DNA of 64,000 nucleotides from Pseudomonas sp. PD9R. GTDB lineage: Bacteria > Pseudomonadota > Gammaproteobacteria > Pseudomonadales > Pseudomonadaceae. The notes under the pieces were generated by a model, which saw nothing but the letters and a program-made list of their open reading frames with translations, did no database searches and had not been told where the DNA came from. Numbering within the stretch: the stretch's first letter is position 1; the number at the start of each line of letters is the position of its first letter. Positions 1 through 9,718 of this stretch are shown piece after piece. A program made the translations under genes and the position numbers. The stretch is from positions 632,991 to 696,990 of the forward strand of contig NZ_JAHTMR010000002.1 of assembly GCF_019200975.1 (NCBI RefSeq). The letters run 5' to 3'.

Positions 1-683
1 AGAGTTTCGTCGATGAATTGGCGCACAAGGCCGGGCAGGACCCGCTCAAGTACCAGATCAAATTGCTCGGCCCCGATCGTAAGATCGATCCGAGCACGTT
101 GAGTGACGAGTGGAATTACGGCGAATCACCCGAGCGTTATCCGATCGATACCGCGCGCTTGCGTACGGTGCTGGAAACCGCCGCCAAAGCCGCCGGTTGG
201 GGGCGCGAATTGCCGAAAGGGCGTGGCCTGGGCCTGGCGGTGCATTACAGCTTCGTGACGTACGTGGCGGCGGTGATTGAAGTCGAAGTCAAAGACGATG
301 GCACATTGATCGTGCACAAGGCGGATATCGCTGTGGATTGCGGGCCGCAGATCAACCCCGAGCGCATTCGCGCGCAGTTCGAGGGTGCTTGTGTCATGGG
401 CCTGGGCAACGCCGTGCTGGGTGAGATCAGCTTCAAGGACGGCAAGGTCCAGCAGGATAATTTCCACATGTACGAAGTGGCGCGCATGTCCCTGGCGCCG
501 AAGCAGGTCGCCGTGCATCTGGTCACACCGCCAGGCAACGTACCGTTGGGCGGCGTCGGCGAGCCGGGTGTGCCGCCGATTGCGCCGGCGCTGTGTAATG
601 CAATTTTCGCCGCTACCGGCAAACGTATCCGCAGCCTGCCGGTCCGTTATCAGTTGCAGGATTGGCAGAAGGCCGGCGTCTGA
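1..683 (+). CDS. Molybdopterin-binding oxidoreductase large subunit, C-terminal part
   Basis: The frame is open from the window edge and ends with TGA at 681-683, so the N-terminal part lies outside. About 226 residues remain. They show the end of an aldehyde oxidase/xanthine dehydrogenase-type molybdenum subunit: DCGPQINPERIRAQ, the GACVMGLGNAVLGE stretch and GGVGEPGVPPIAPAL, where GVGEPG carries the family's conserved active-site Glu near the Mo centre. The closest group by pattern is the isoquinoline 1-oxidoreductase beta-subunit (IorB) type. The stop overlaps the ATG of an XdhC-like gene and a MocA-like gene follows, a usual trio for assembling the cytidylated molybdenum cofactor. The true substrate cannot be told from the sequence. 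Confidence 0.85.
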   Translation, partial: SFVDELAHKAGQDPLKYQIKLLGPDRKIDPSTLSDEWNYGESPERYPIDTARLRTVLETAAKAAGWGRELPKGRGLGLAVHYSFVTYVAAVIEVEVKDDGTLIVHKADIAVDCGPQINPERIRAQFEGACVMGLGNAVLGEISFKDGKVQQDNFHMYEVARMSLAPKQVAVHLVTPPGNVPLGGVGEPGVPPIAPALCNAIFAATGKRIRSLPVRYQLQDWQKAGV

Positions 684-1666
684 TGGACAGTGCCGATCTG
701 AACGTCCTGCGCAGCGTACTGGAGTGGCGCCGCGCGGGTCAGCGGGTTGTGCTGTACAGCGTGGTCCAGACTTGGGGTACCGCGCCCCGGGCACCTGGCG
801 CCATGTTGGCGTTGCGCGAGGACGGCGTGGTGATTGGCTCGGTCTCTGGTGGCTGCGTCGAAGACGACCTGATTGCCCGGTTGCATGACGGTCGGATTGC
901 GGCCGACGGACCGCCGGTTCAGTTGATCACCTATGGCGTGAGCCGAGAGGAGGCAGCGCGCTTCGGTTTGCCCTGCGGCGGTACGTTGCGCCTGACCGAG
1001 GAGCGTGTCGGCGACCCGACATGGGTCGCCGAGTTGCTGGCGCGCTGCGAGGCACATGAAATCGTCGCCCGTTCCCTGGATATCGCGACCGGTGAGGTGG
1101 TTCTACAGCCAGCGAGCAAGGCCGACGTTCTGGCGTTTGACGAGAAAACTTTGCGCGCCATCTACGGGCCCCGCTGGCGATTGTTGTTGATCGGCGCGGG
1201 GCAACTGTCGCGTTATGTTGCCGAAATGGCGCGCCTGCTGGATTTCGAAGTGCTGATCTGTGATCCGCGCACCGAGTTCGTCTATGGCTGGGAAGAACAG
1301 CACGGCCGATTTGTCTCGGGCATGCCTGACGAAGCGGTGCTGAACATCCAGACCGACGAACGCACGGCCATCGTTGCCCTGACTCACGATCCGCGTCTGG
1401 ATGATATGGCCTTGCTGACTGCCCTCGACTCCCGGGCCTTTTACGTCGGCGCGCTGGGCTCGCGGGTTAACAGCCAGAAGCGCCGGGAGAATCTGGCTCA
1501 ACTCGGCTTGTCGCCACAGGCCATCGACCGGTTGCACGGCCCGATCGGCTTGCACATTGGTAGCCACAGCCCTGCAGAAATTGCCTTGTCGTTGATGTCT
1601 GAAATTGTGGCGATCAAAAATGGCGTCGAGCTGAAACAGAAGAAACCCGCGCAGGAGGGCGTATGA
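683..1666 (+). CDS. XdhC/CoxI-family molybdenum-cofactor insertion protein
   Basis: This is a 327-residue protein whose ATG overlaps the stop of the upstream subunit (ATGA at 683). The N-terminal XdhC/CoxI domain has the signature GSVSGGCVE at residues 52-60 and GLPCGGTL further on. The C-terminal half is a Rossmann-like domain beginning LLLIGAGQLSRYVAEMA, with a conserved GALGSRVNSQKRRE segment near the end. XdhC proteins bind the molybdenum cofactor and deliver a matured, usually sulfurated, form to molybdo-hydroxylases. Tight coupling on both sides implies one operon serving the partial enzyme upstream. An in-frame TTG lies upstream at 662, but the ATGA overlap favours 683. Confidence 0.88.
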   Translation: MDSADLNVLRSVLEWRRAGQRVVLYSVVQTWGTAPRAPGAMLALREDGVVIGSVSGGCVEDDLIARLHDGRIAADGPPVQLITYGVSREEAARFGLPCGGTLRLTEERVGDPTWVAELLARCEAHEIVARSLDIATGEVVLQPASKADVLAFDEKTLRAIYGPRWRLLLIGAGQLSRYVAEMARLLDFEVLICDPRTEFVYGWEEQHGRFVSGMPDEAVLNIQTDERTAIVALTHDPRLDDMALLTALDSRAFYVGALGSRVNSQKRRENLAQLGLSPQAIDRLHGPIGLHIGSHSPAEIALSLMSEIVAIKNGVELKQKKPAQEGV

Positions 1667-2253
1667 GTGAGGACATTGGTGTCGTCGTTCTGGCAGCGGG
1701 GCTGGGCAGTCGCTTTCGACAGGTAGCCGGCGCTGAGAAAGACAAGTTGCTGGCTGATTGCACGGGACGAGATGGCGCTGTCCGTTCGGTGATCGAGCAT
1801 GTGCTGATGAATTTGCCGGTCACATTGGGCGAGCGTGTGCTGGTGACCACCGCTGATCGCCCCCAAGTAATCCGCATGGCCAAGGCTTACGATTGCGAGG
1901 TCGTGCTGATCGAGTCGACCGGGATGGGCGACAGCATTGCAGCCGGTGTCTCGGCGTGTGCGCAAATGGGTGGCTGGTTGGTGGTGCTGGGGGATATGCC
2001 GTTTATCCTGCCGTCGAGTATTGAACGTGTAGTGGCGCAGGTTGCTGATGATTGCATCAGCGTGCCGGTGCAGGACGGAGAGTACGGGCATCCGGTGGGT
2101 TTTGGACGCAACTTTTGTTCGGGATTGATTGCGTTGACTGGAGATCGAGGGGCCAAGCCGTTGTTTGCGCAGGGGCGGGTGGTTGCGGTGACGGTGGATG
2201 ATCCCGGGGTTTTGTGGGATGTGGATGTGCCGGAGAAGTTGGTGTTTGTGTAA
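1663..2253 (+). CDS. MocA-like nucleotidyltransferase (Mo-cofactor cytidylyltransferase family)
   Basis: This 196-residue MobA/MocA-type NTP transferase starts on an ATGA overlap with the XdhC-like gene. The nucleotide-binding signature LAAGLGSRF is at residues 10-18 and the metal-binding Asp lies in VVLGDMPFI (D111). MocA transfers CMP to molybdopterin to form the cytosine dinucleotide cofactor used by xanthine dehydrogenase-type enzymes, which fits the two genes upstream. The insertion between the signature loop and the Lys (about residues 19-30, with EKDKLLAD) is slightly longer than in MobA. MCD synthesis is inferred from neighbours; GMP transfer (MobA) is less likely here. Confidence 0.82.
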   Translation: MSEDIGVVVLAAGLGSRFRQVAGAEKDKLLADCTGRDGAVRSVIEHVLMNLPVTLGERVLVTTADRPQVIRMAKAYDCEVVLIESTGMGDSIAAGVSACAQMGGWLVVLGDMPFILPSSIERVVAQVADDCISVPVQDGEYGHPVGFGRNFCSGLIALTGDRGAKPLFAQGRVVAVTVDDPGVLWDVDVPEKLVFV

Positions 2254-2343
2254 AGATCAAAAGATCGCAGCCTTCGGCAGCTCCTACAGGGGGATCGCGT
2301 TTCCATGTGGGAGCTGCCGAAGGCTGCGATGTTTTGATCTTTT
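2254..2343. repeat. Pseudomonas REP inverted pair
   Basis: Two arms containing GATCGCAGCCTTCGGCAGCT and its near-complement face each other around a 25-30 base centre, giving a long cruciform/hairpin. The same unit recurs at 8957-9030. This is the familiar fluorescens-group REP type placed between convergent or adjacent genes. It may also help terminate the MocA-like transcript. Confidence 0.8.
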
Positions 2344-2353
2344 GTTTGGACGT

Positions 2354-2391
2354 AAAAAAGCCCCGCCTGGGATCACCAGACGGGGCTTTTT
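2354..2391 (-). terminator. Bidirectional rho-independent terminator of rne
   Basis: A GC-rich stem (GCCCCG ... CGGGGC) is flanked by an A-run on the left and a T-run on the right, so it can act on both strands. It sits 15 bases past the stop codon of rne and also closes the operon ending at 2253. Confidence 0.85.
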
Positions 2392-2405
2392 AGTGGCCGA
2401 TGGAA

Positions 2406-5400
2406 TCAGACGAGTGGTTTAGGCTCGTGCTCTTTTTCCAGGGCTTGTTCGTGTTGCTCTACCGCTTCCTGAACGGAACGCGGTGCTTCTTCGATGACCG
2501 CTTCGGCTTGCTCGGCAACCACTTCGGAAGCCGGGGCAGGTGCTGCCTCAACCGCTTCAGCGACAACCACTTCAGCCGGAGTAGCAGCGGCAGCGGCAGC
2601 CAGTTCGGCTTCCTTCTGCTGGCGCTCTTCTTCACGCTTGCGACGACGCACTTCACGTGGGTCATTCGGTGCGCGGCCACTTGGGGTCAGGGCGCTGGCA
2701 GCTGCGGCTTCGACCACTGGTGCGGCCACTTCGGCAACCACCGGCGCTTCAACCACAGGGGCAGGCTCTGCAGCGGCAACCACTGGCTCGGAGACCATCG
2801 CTTGCGCCACTTCAGCTTCAGCGACTGGCGCTGGTGCCGGAGTTTCGGTGACGACTGGCTCGGCAACCCAGTTGAATGCTGTTTGCTCTTCGCGAACTTC
2901 ACGAACCGCTTCGGTCACGGTTTCAGTCACGGTTTCAGCAACCGGTTCTGCAACCACGGCTGGCTCAGCAGCAGCTTCAACCACAGGCTGTGCTTCAGGC
3001 GCTTGAGCAACTTCGATTTCCGGCGAGGCGGTTGCTTCGACCGGAGTCATCGCTTCAACAACTGGCGCTTCAACTGGAGCAGTTTCCAGGGTGGCGGCAG
3101 TGGCGCGCTCGGCTTGCTCGTTGGCCTGTGCTTCGGCCGGAGCGCTGATCACGGTGCTGGCAACAGCGGCGGTAACAGCCAGGCCTGCGGCCAGATCGGC
3201 AGCGCTTGGCGCTTCGTTGCCTTCGCCGGGTTCGGATTCGGATTCTTCCGAACCTTCGATTACGTTGCCGTTGGCATCGCGTTGACGCTCGCGACGGTTG
3301 CTGCGACGACGCTGGCCACGGGAGCGACGGCGTGGGCGATCGCCTTCGGCGCCGTCCTGACCATCATCCTGCAGTTGCTCTTCGTTGGTTGGCAGCTCTT
3401 CTTCTTCGGCAGCGGCGGCAGCGGCTTGCTCGGCACGTGGTTGACGTTCTTCACGCGGTGGACGTGGAGCGCGTTCTTCGCGTGGCTGGCGAGCTGGACG
3501 TTCTTCAGTGGTAGCAGCAACGGCAGCAACAGCGGCTGGAGCAGAAGCATCCAGAGGCTCACGCAGTTCACGCACGCGTTCTTCACGCTCGCCACGTGGC
3601 TTGCGGTCTTCACGCGGTGCACGCGGTGCACGTTCTTCACGTGGAGCGCGTGGTGCGCGTTCTTCGCGAGCTACGGCTGGTGTTTCTTCACGGGCTTCGC
3701 GTGGCTGGCGCTCTTCGCGCGGTTCACGTGGTGCGCGTTCTTCACGCGGTGCACGTTCTTCACGTGGCTTGCGCTCTTCATCGCGGCGACCATTACGGTT
3801 GCGGCTTTGCTGACGACCGTTGCGACGCTCATCGTTACGGGCCGGACGCTCGGCAGCCGGTTTTTCAACCACGACCGGAGCAGCAGGCTCTTCCTTGGTG
3901 GCGAACAGGCTGACCAGCGACTTCACCAGGCCTTTGAACAGGCTTGGCTCTGGCGCAGCGATCGGCGCGGCAACCGGAGCGGCCACGACTTCGGTCGGAA
4001 CCGGAGCGTTGGCTCGGGCCGGAGCCGTCTTGACCGCGGCTTCCTGGCGAACCAGGGTGCGGGTCGCAGCGGCTGGCTGGACTTCTTCCACTTCAGCAGC
4101 GGCAGCAGCGATTTCGTAGCTGGACTGGCCGACTGCGGCTTCCGGGCTGTCATCGCGCAGACGCTGAACTTCGAAGTGCGGCGTTTCGAGGTGATCGTTC
4201 GGCAGAATGACGATGCGGGCACGGGTGCGCAGTTCGATCTTGGTGATCGAGTTGCGTTTTTCGTTGAGCAGGAACGCGGCAACCGGGATCGGCACTTGGG
4301 CACGAACTTCGGCGGTGCGGTCTTTCAGGGCTTCTTCTTCGATCAGGCGCAGGATCGCCAGCGACAGCGACTCGACATCACGGATGATGCCGGTGCCGTT
4401 GCAGCGCGGGCAAACGATGCCACTGCTTTCGCCCAGGGATGGACGCAGGCGCTGACGCGACATTTCCAGCAGGCCGAAGCGCGAGATGCGACCGACTTGC
4501 ACGCGAGCGCGGTCGGCTTCCAGGCATTCGCGGACTTTCTCTTCCACGGCGCGCTGGTTCTTGGCAGGGGTCATGTCGATGAAGTCGATGACGATCAGGC
4601 CGCCGATGTCGCGCAGACGCAACTGACGGGCGATTTCTTCGGCGGCTTCAAGGTTGGTCTGCAGGGCGGTTTCTTCGATGTCGCTGCCTTTGGTGGCGCG
4701 CGCCGAGTTGATGTCGATGGACACCAGGGCTTCGGTCGGATCGATGACGATGGAACCGCCGGAAGGCAGTTCAACGACACGCTGGAAAGCGGTCTCGATC
4801 TGGCTTTCGATCTGGAAACGGTTGAACAGCGGAACGCTGTCTTCGTAGAGCTTGATCTTGCTGGCGTACTGCGGCATCACCTGGCGGATGAAGGTCAGGG
4901 CTTCGTCCTGGGCTTCAACGCTGTCGATCAGTACTTCGCCGATGTCCTGGCGCAGGTAATCGCGGATGGCGCGGATGATCACGTTGCTTTCCTGGTAGAT
5001 CAGGAATGGCGCGGAACGATCCAGCGACGCTTCTTTGATGGCGGTCCAGAGTTGCAGCAGGTAGTCGAGGTCCCACTGCATTTCTTCGCTGCTGCGGCCC
5101 AGGCCGGCAGTACGCACGATCAGACCCATGTCGGCCGGGGCAACCAGACCGTTCAGGGCTTCACGCAGTTCGTTGCGCTCTTCACCTTCGATGCGACGGG
5201 AGATACCGCCAGCACGCGGGTTATTCGGCATCAGCACCAGGTAACGACCGGCCAGGCTGATGAAGGTGGTCAGGGCGGCGCCCTTGTTGCCACGTTCTTC
5301 TTTTTCGACCTGAACGATAACTTCCTGGCCTTCGCTCAGGACGTCCTTGATGTTGACGCGGCCTTCGGGGGCTTTCTTGAAGTATTCGCGGGAGATTTCT

Positions 5401-5612
5401 TTGAGGGGCAGGAAGCCATGGCGCTCAGAGCCAAAATCGACAAAGGCAGCCTCAAGGCTTGGCTCGATGCGAGTAATCCGGCCTTTATAGATGTTGGCCT
5501 TCTTCTGCTCGCGTGCACCGGATTCGATGTCCAGGTCGTAGAGGCGTTGGCCATCTACCAGTGCAACACGCAACTCTTCGGGTTGAGTTGCGTTAATCAG
5601 CATTCTTTTCAT
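2406..5612 (-). CDS. rne: Ribonuclease E
   Basis: This endoribonuclease is the core of the RNA degradosome and processes rRNA, tRNA and mRNA. The start chosen at 5612 gives [10 protein letters not shown], as in known RNase E proteins (1068 residues). Visible features are an S1 domain about residues 38-125, catalytic aspartates at D300 (SIDINSA) and D343 (VIDFIDM), and the Zn-link CPRCNGTG at 401-408 that holds the tetramer. After about residue 520 the protein becomes low-complexity: an Arg/Pro/Glu block with many EERAPR-type repeats, then a long Ala/Val/Glu/Pro stretch and a basic segment [13 protein letters not shown] near the end. This is the expected unstructured scaffold that binds RNA and degradosome partners. 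It lies divergent to rluC, as in other pseudomonads. Confidence 0.97.
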   Translation of the reverse strand: MKRMLINATQPEELRVALVDGQRLYDLDIESGAREQKKANIYKGRITRIEPSLEAAFVDFGSERHGFLPLKEISREYFKKAPEGRVNIKDVLSEGQEVIVQVEKEERGNKGAALTTFISLAGRYLVLMPNNPRAGGISRRIEGEERNELREALNGLVAPADMGLIVRTAGLGRSSEEMQWDLDYLLQLWTAIKEASLDRSAPFLIYQESNVIIRAIRDYLRQDIGEVLIDSVEAQDEALTFIRQVMPQYASKIKLYEDSVPLFNRFQIESQIETAFQRVVELPSGGSIVIDPTEALVSIDINSARATKGSDIEETALQTNLEAAEEIARQLRLRDIGGLIVIDFIDMTPAKNQRAVEEKVRECLEADRARVQVGRISRFGLLEMSRQRLRPSLGESSGIVCPRCNGTGIIRDVESLSLAILRLIEEEALKDRTAEVRAQVPIPVAAFLLNEKRNSITKIELRTRARIVILPNDHLETPHFEVQRLRDDSPEAAVGQSSYEIAAAAAEVEEVQPAAATRTLVRQEAAVKTAPARANAPVPTEVVAAPVAAPIAAPEPSLFKGLVKSLVSLFATKEEPAAPVVVEKPAAERPARNDERRNGRQQSRNRNGRRDEERKPREERAPREERAPREPREERQPREAREETPAVAREERAPRAPREERAPRAPREDRKPRGEREERVRELREPLDASAPAAVAAVAATTEERPARQPREERAPRPPREERQPRAEQAAAAAAEEEELPTNEEQLQDDGQDGAEGDRPRRRSRGQRRRSNRRERQRDANGNVIEGSEESESEPGEGNEAPSAADLAAGLAVTAAVASTVISAPAEAQANEQAERATAATLETAPVEAPVVEAMTPVEATASPEIEVAQAPEAQPVVEAAAEPAVVAEPVAETVTETVTEAVREVREEQTAFNWVAEPVVTETPAPAPVAEAEVAQAMVSEPVVAAAEPAPVVEAPVVAEVAAPVVEAAAASALTPSGRAPNDPREVRRRKREEERQQKEAELAAAAAATPAEVVVAEAVEAAPAPASEVVAEQAEAVIEEAPRSVQEAVEQHEQALEKEHEPKPLV

Positions 5613-6312
5613 GTAGTACCGTCGGTTTCCGGGCTGCCGGAAACGGCGTTCGGCACACACGACTTCTCACGGTCGGTGTCAGGTGCGTCAGGAGTGGTTG
5701 GACACTCCAGTGTCTAGCGAACCCCGACCAATTGGGCCGGTGTTGCGACGTACGCGTCCTGCTTGCTGTGGCTACTTAAGCACTCAGTCAGGAGGAGGAA
5801 TCAACCAGCGGCTGTGGACGAGATGAAGCGTCTTGATAAAGCCTATTGCTACACAGTCCAGCGGTTGTGCATCTCCACCCTACACGTATCCCTGATAATT
5901 CGGGTGCTGCCGCGCGCAGAATCCGCAGCGGGTTGGCATTTACCGTGAGCTCCGAAAGGGGAGGTCACGCATCATGGCTAATTTAGGCGTTGTTTCCGAA
6001 GCGTTCGCTCGGGGTCATTCGCAGCTGACTGCACTTTGTGAACTGGCCGTGAATATTGGCTCGTAAAGCGAGTGAAAACCCTGCTTTGCGGCTTGATTCA
6101 GGCCTCATGTCACCTGCGCTCGTTACACCTGCAAACTCCACCGTTACGTAGCGAAAGCCCCGTAGGACGGCCTCGCGCCCTGGTGAATTGCGTTGGTCAG
6201 GGTCGGTTTTTGACCGTTAGTCCGCTGTCCAGGCCGCTTTTGGCGGCGTTCGCGACTATAGCAGCAATGATTAAGTGCTTCAATTCCATAAAAAATTGTT
6301 ATCATCCGCGCC
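5613..6312. promoter_or_regulatory. 700-base divergent region holding the rne leader
   Basis: No convincing coding sequence is seen here. The region separates rne (minus) from rluC (plus). RNase E genes are known to autoregulate through long structured 5' leaders, and a conserved RNA structure (rne-II) has been described upstream of RNase E genes in pseudomonads. The minus strand here is the right place for it, though I could not fold it. On the plus strand an AT-rich stretch ending about ten bases before the rluC ATG may hold the rluC promoter. Confidence 0.5.
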
Positions 6313-7275
6313 ATGACGACTACTGCCCCCTCGACCCCAGGCGTACAACTGCTTGAGGTCTCGCCGGAATATGCCGGCCAACGTATTGATAACTTCCTTC
6401 TCGCGCGGCTCAAAGGCGTGCCCAAGACCTTGATTTATCGCATTTTGCGCAAAGGCGAAGTGCGAGTGAACAAAGGTCGGATCAAGCCCGAATACAAGCT
6501 GCAGGCGGGCGATATCGTGCGCGTGCCGCCGGTTCGTGTGCCTGAGCGCGACGAGCCGGTGCCATTGGCGCAAGGTCTGCTCCAGCGGCTTGAAGCCTCG
6601 ATTGTCTTCGAAGACAAGGCGTTGATCGTGATCAACAAGCCTTGCGGCATCGCTGTTCACGGCGGGAGCGGCTTGACCTACGGCGTTATCGAAGCCTTTC
6701 GTCAGTTGCGTCCGGATTGCAAGGAGCTTGAACTGGTCCACCGTCTCGACCGAGACACCTCTGGCCTGCTGATGATCGCCAAGAAGCGCAGCATGCTGCG
6801 TCACTTGCACACGGCGTTGCGCGGTGATGGCGTCGATAAGCGCTATATGGCGCTGGTCCGCGGTAACTGGGCGAGTTCGATCAAGCAAGTCCGTGCATCG
6901 CTGGGCAAGAGCAATCTGCGCTCCGGCGAGCGCATGGTCGAGGTCGACGAGGAAGAGGGCAAGGAATCTGTGACCGTGTTCAAAGTCCTGCGTCGGTTCG
7001 GTGACTTTGCCACCATGATCGAAGCCAGGCCGATCACCGGCCGCACTCACCAGATCCGTGTTCACACCTTGCACGCCGGGCATTGCATTGCTGGCGATAC
7101 CAAGTACGGCGATGAAGGGTTCAGTAAAGAAATTCGTGATCTTGGCGGCAAGCGCCTGTTCCTGCATGCGTACATGCTGACCGTGCCGTTGCCCGATGGT
7201 GGCGAGCTGAAGCTTCAGGCGCCGGTCGACGAAATGTGGGCCAAGACCGTGGAGCGCTTGAGTGCACCCCTCTGA
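6313..7275 (+). CDS. rluC: 23S rRNA pseudouridine synthase RluC
   Basis: This 320-residue RluA-family enzyme isomerises uridines 955, 2504 and 2580 (E. coli numbering) in 23S rRNA. An N-terminal S4 RNA-binding domain (about residues 22-85, [20 protein letters not shown]) precedes the catalytic domain, with HRLDRDTSG at 143-151 and catalytic Asp146. [13 protein letters not shown] is the second conserved block. It is divergent to rne, the standard position. The downstream HAD gene overlaps its end by 14 bases, so the two are probably cotranscribed. Confidence 0.95.
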   Translation: MTTTAPSTPGVQLLEVSPEYAGQRIDNFLLARLKGVPKTLIYRILRKGEVRVNKGRIKPEYKLQAGDIVRVPPVRVPERDEPVPLAQGLLQRLEASIVFEDKALIVINKPCGIAVHGGSGLTYGVIEAFRQLRPDCKELELVHRLDRDTSGLLMIAKKRSMLRHLHTALRGDGVDKRYMALVRGNWASSIKQVRASLGKSNLRSGERMVEVDEEEGKESVTVFKVLRRFGDFATMIEARPITGRTHQIRVHTLHAGHCIAGDTKYGDEGFSKEIRDLGGKRLFLHAYMLTVPLPDGGELKLQAPVDEMWAKTVERLSAPL

Positions 7276-7924
7276 TTACAAGCTGCTGATTTTCGATTGG
7301 GATGGCACGCTGGCCGATTCCATTGGTCGGATTGTCGAGGCGATGCACGTGGCGTCCGAGCGGTCCGGTTTTGAGTTGCGCGATGATTTTGCGGTCAAGG
7401 GCATTATCGGTCTCGGTCTGCCGGAGGCGATTCGCACCCTGTATCCGGAAATCGGCGATGCCGAACTGGTAGCTTTTCGGCAGCACTATGCGGATCACTA
7501 CATTGCTTCGGAAGCGGTGCCTTCGCCGTTGTTCGAGGGTGTAGTCGAGTCGCTCGAGGCGTTTCGTGCCGAGGGCTTTCATTTGGCTGTGGCGACCGGC
7601 AAGGCACGTCGCGGGCTTGATCGGGTGTTGAAGTCCCACGGTTGGGAAGGTTACTTCGACATCACTCGTGCGGCCGACGAGACAGCGAGCAAGCCGCACC
7701 CGCTGATGCTTGAGCAAATTCTTGCGCATTGCGAGGTGGCTCCTGCGCAAGCATTGATGGTCGGTGATTCGTCCTTCGATTTACAGATGGCGCGCAATGC
7801 CGGTATGGATTCGGTGGCGGTCAGCTATGGCGCTCAGTCGATCGATGCGTTGAAGCTGTTCGAGCCACGTTTGGCGATTGATCGCTTTTCAGAATTGCAT
7901 GCCTGGCTGAGTCAGCGGGCTTAA
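7262..7924 (+). CDS. HAD-superfamily (subfamily IA) phosphatase
   Basis: This 220-residue haloacid dehalogenase-type hydrolase starts at GTG 7262 inside the end of rluC; the frame has no better start nearby. Motif I is [10 protein letters not shown] with D12 (nucleophile) and D14. Motif II is the VATGK segment, motif III is the Lys in TASKPHP, and motif IV is [17 protein letters not shown] helical cap domain lies between motifs I and II, as in phosphoglycolate phosphatase-like members. The substrate is unknown. Its place between rluC and sppA is conserved in pseudomonads. Confidence 0.88.
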   Translation: MHPSDYKLLIFDWDGTLADSIGRIVEAMHVASERSGFELRDDFAVKGIIGLGLPEAIRTLYPEIGDAELVAFRQHYADHYIASEAVPSPLFEGVVESLEAFRAEGFHLAVATGKARRGLDRVLKSHGWEGYFDITRAADETASKPHPLMLEQILAHCEVAPAQALMVGDSSFDLQMARNAGMDSVAVSYGAQSIDALKLFEPRLAIDRFSELHAWLSQRA

Positions 7925-7948
7925 TACGTTGTTGCTGGGGTAAATGGC

Positions 7949-8938
7949 ATGACCGACGAATGGAAGGCGCCCGTCAAGGCGAGCGCAGAGAGCGGTGACG
8001 AGAAGAGCTGGAAGCTGTTGGAAAAAACGCTGCTGGCCGGTGTGCAGGAGCAGCGTCGGTCCCGTCGCTGGGGGATTTTCTTCAAGCTGCTGACCTTTGT
8101 GTACCTGTTTGCCGCGTTGCTCCTGTTCACGCCACTGATGGACATGGAAAAGGCTGCGACCCGTAGCGCCCACTACACGGCACTGATCGACGTGACCGGC
8201 ATGATCGCCGACAAGGAGCCTGCCAGCGCCGATAACATCGTTGGCAGCCTGCGTGCGGCCTTCGAGGATGAGAAGGTCAAGGGTGTCATCTTGCGTATCA
8301 ATAGCCCGGGTGGCAGCCCGGTACAGTCCGGGTACGTCTATGACGAGATTCGCCGGTTGCGCGGTCTGCATCCGGATACCAAGCTTTATGCGGTGATTTC
8401 GGATCTGGGGGCTTCCGGGGCGTATTACATCGCCAGTGCGGCTGATCAGATTTATGCCGACAAGGCAAGCCTGGTGGGCTCCATCGGCGTAACAGCAGCC
8501 GGTTACGGCTTCGTCGGCACCATGGAGAAACTGGGTGTCGAACGTCGCACCTATACCTCTGGCGAGCACAAATCGTTCCTCGATCCATTTCAGCCGCAGA
8601 AGCCTGAAGAAACCGCGTTCTGGCAGGGTGTGCTCGACACAACCCATAAGCAGTTCATCAACAGCGTCAAGCAGGGTCGTGGCGATCGCTTGAAAGACAA
8701 AGAGCATCCGGAGCTGTTTTCCGGGCTTGTCTGGAATGGCGAGCAGGCGTTGCCGCTGGGGTTGATCGATGGGTTGGGCAATGCCAGTTCGGTTGCGCGT
8801 GATGTGATCGGCGAAAAAGAGCTGGTGGATTTCACGGTTCAGGAATCACCATTCGATCGCTTCTCGAAAAAGCTCGGGGCTAGCGTGGCTGAGCATTTGG
8901 CGATGTGGATGGGGTTTAACGGCCCGTCGTTGCGCTGA
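7949..8938 (+). CDS. sppA: Signal peptide peptidase SppA-type protease (S49)
   Basis: This 329-residue membrane-anchored serine protease has one TM helix at about residues 43-63 after a charged cytoplasmic N-terminus; the catalytic domain would be periplasmic. The S49 Ser lies in DLGASGAYYIAS (S156) and the general-base Lys in SGEHKSFLDPF (K208). The length matches the short (single-domain) SppA class rather than the 600-residue E. coli type. It degrades cleaved signal peptides in the membrane. It follows the HAD gene by 24 bases. Confidence 0.9.
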   Translation: MTDEWKAPVKASAESGDEKSWKLLEKTLLAGVQEQRRSRRWGIFFKLLTFVYLFAALLLFTPLMDMEKAATRSAHYTALIDVTGMIADKEPASADNIVGSLRAAFEDEKVKGVILRINSPGGSPVQSGYVYDEIRRLRGLHPDTKLYAVISDLGASGAYYIASAADQIYADKASLVGSIGVTAAGYGFVGTMEKLGVERRTYTSGEHKSFLDPFQPQKPEETAFWQGVLDTTHKQFINSVKQGRGDRLKDKEHPELFSGLVWNGEQALPLGLIDGLGNASSVARDVIGEKELVDFTVQESPFDRFSKKLGASVAEHLAMWMGFNGPSLR

Positions 8939-8956
8939 TTCGGGCGGGTTTATTCA

Positions 8957-9030
8957 AGATCAAAAGATCGCAGCCTTCGGCAGCTCCTACATGGATTTCG
9001 TGTGGAGTTGCCGAAGGCTGCGATCTTTTG
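8957..9030. repeat. Pseudomonas REP inverted pair (second copy)
   Basis: It has the same arms as at 2254-2343 (GATCGCAGCCTTCGGCAGCT and its near-complement) with a shorter centre. It lies between the convergent sppA and maf genes and may act as a transcript-end structure. Confidence 0.8.
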
Positions 9031-9034
9031 CTTT

Positions 9035-9613
9035 TCAGGGTGTCTGCACGCCTTCGGCGAGCAGCATGTCCACCAGGCGGATCAGCGGCAGGCCTACCAG
9101 GCTGGTGGCGTCCGGGCCTTCGGTGCTTTGAAACAGGCTCACGCCCAAGCCTTCGGCCTTGAAGCTGCCGGCGCAGTCGTAAGGCTGTTCGGTGCGCAGG
9201 TAGCGTTCGATGCGTGCTGTATCGAGTGTGCGCATGTGTACGGTGAAAGGCACGCAGTCGACTTGGCAGTGGCCGGTCTGGCTATTGAGCAGCGCCAGGC
9301 CGGTCAGGAAGGTGACACTGGTGCCGCTGGATGCCAGTAATTGTTCGCGGGCGTTTTCGAAGGTGTGAGGCTTGCCGATAATTCTGTCCTCGAGGACGGC
9401 GACCTGGTCGGAACCGATGATCAGATGATTGCCGTGGATGCCGGCCAGTGCGCGTGCTTTTTCCTCGGCGAGGCGTTTGACCAGATCAATGGCAGTCTCG
9501 CCAGGGCGATGACTTTCGTCGATGTCTGGCGAGCTGCAAGTGAACGGCAGCTGCAAGCGGGCCAGCAATTCCCTGCGATAGACCGAGCTGGAAGCGAGTA
9601 ATAAAGGCAGCAT
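9035..9613 (-). CDS. maf: Maf-family nucleotide pyrophosphatase (YceF type)
   Basis: This 192-residue Maf/HAM1-fold protein starts MLPLLLASSSVYRRELL, and the catalytic-region Asp lies in GSDQVAV (D69). Members next to yceD-rpmF are the YceF type, which in E. coli hydrolyses m7GTP. The start at 9613 was chosen because it yields the conserved LASSS(x)RRELL N-terminus; longer in-frame extensions upstream run across the yceD promoter and are not plausible. It is divergent from yceD. Confidence 0.9.
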   Translation of the reverse strand: MLPLLLASSSVYRRELLARLQLPFTCSSPDIDESHRPGETAIDLVKRLAEEKARALAGIHGNHLIIGSDQVAVLEDRIIGKPHTFENAREQLLASSGTSVTFLTGLALLNSQTGHCQVDCVPFTVHMRTLDTARIERYLRTEQPYDCAGSFKAEGLGVSLFQSTEGPDATSLVGLPLIRLVDMLLAEGVQTP

Positions 9614-9681
9614 GGGCAACTCCAAATGGCAGGCGAGAATTCTAGCGGGGCTTCCAAGTGACGGACAGGGCTGAATTTCCT

Positions 9682-9709
9682 TTGACATGGGCGGGTGCAT
9701 CCCTATAAT
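9682..9709 (+). promoter_or_regulatory. Near-consensus sigma-70 promoter of yceD-rpmF-plsX
   Basis: TTGACA at 9682-9687 and TATAAT at 9704-9709 are separated by 16 bases. A start of transcription about 7 bases downstream would fall almost on the ATG at 9719, leaving little or no leader. Confidence 0.8.
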
Positions 9710-9718
9710 GCTGCGCCT

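Noticed and set aside
2400..5717. Very long open frame on the plus strand opposite rne
   Set aside because: It is an antisense shadow of the biased, repetitive rne sequence; its translation is low-complexity with no family features.
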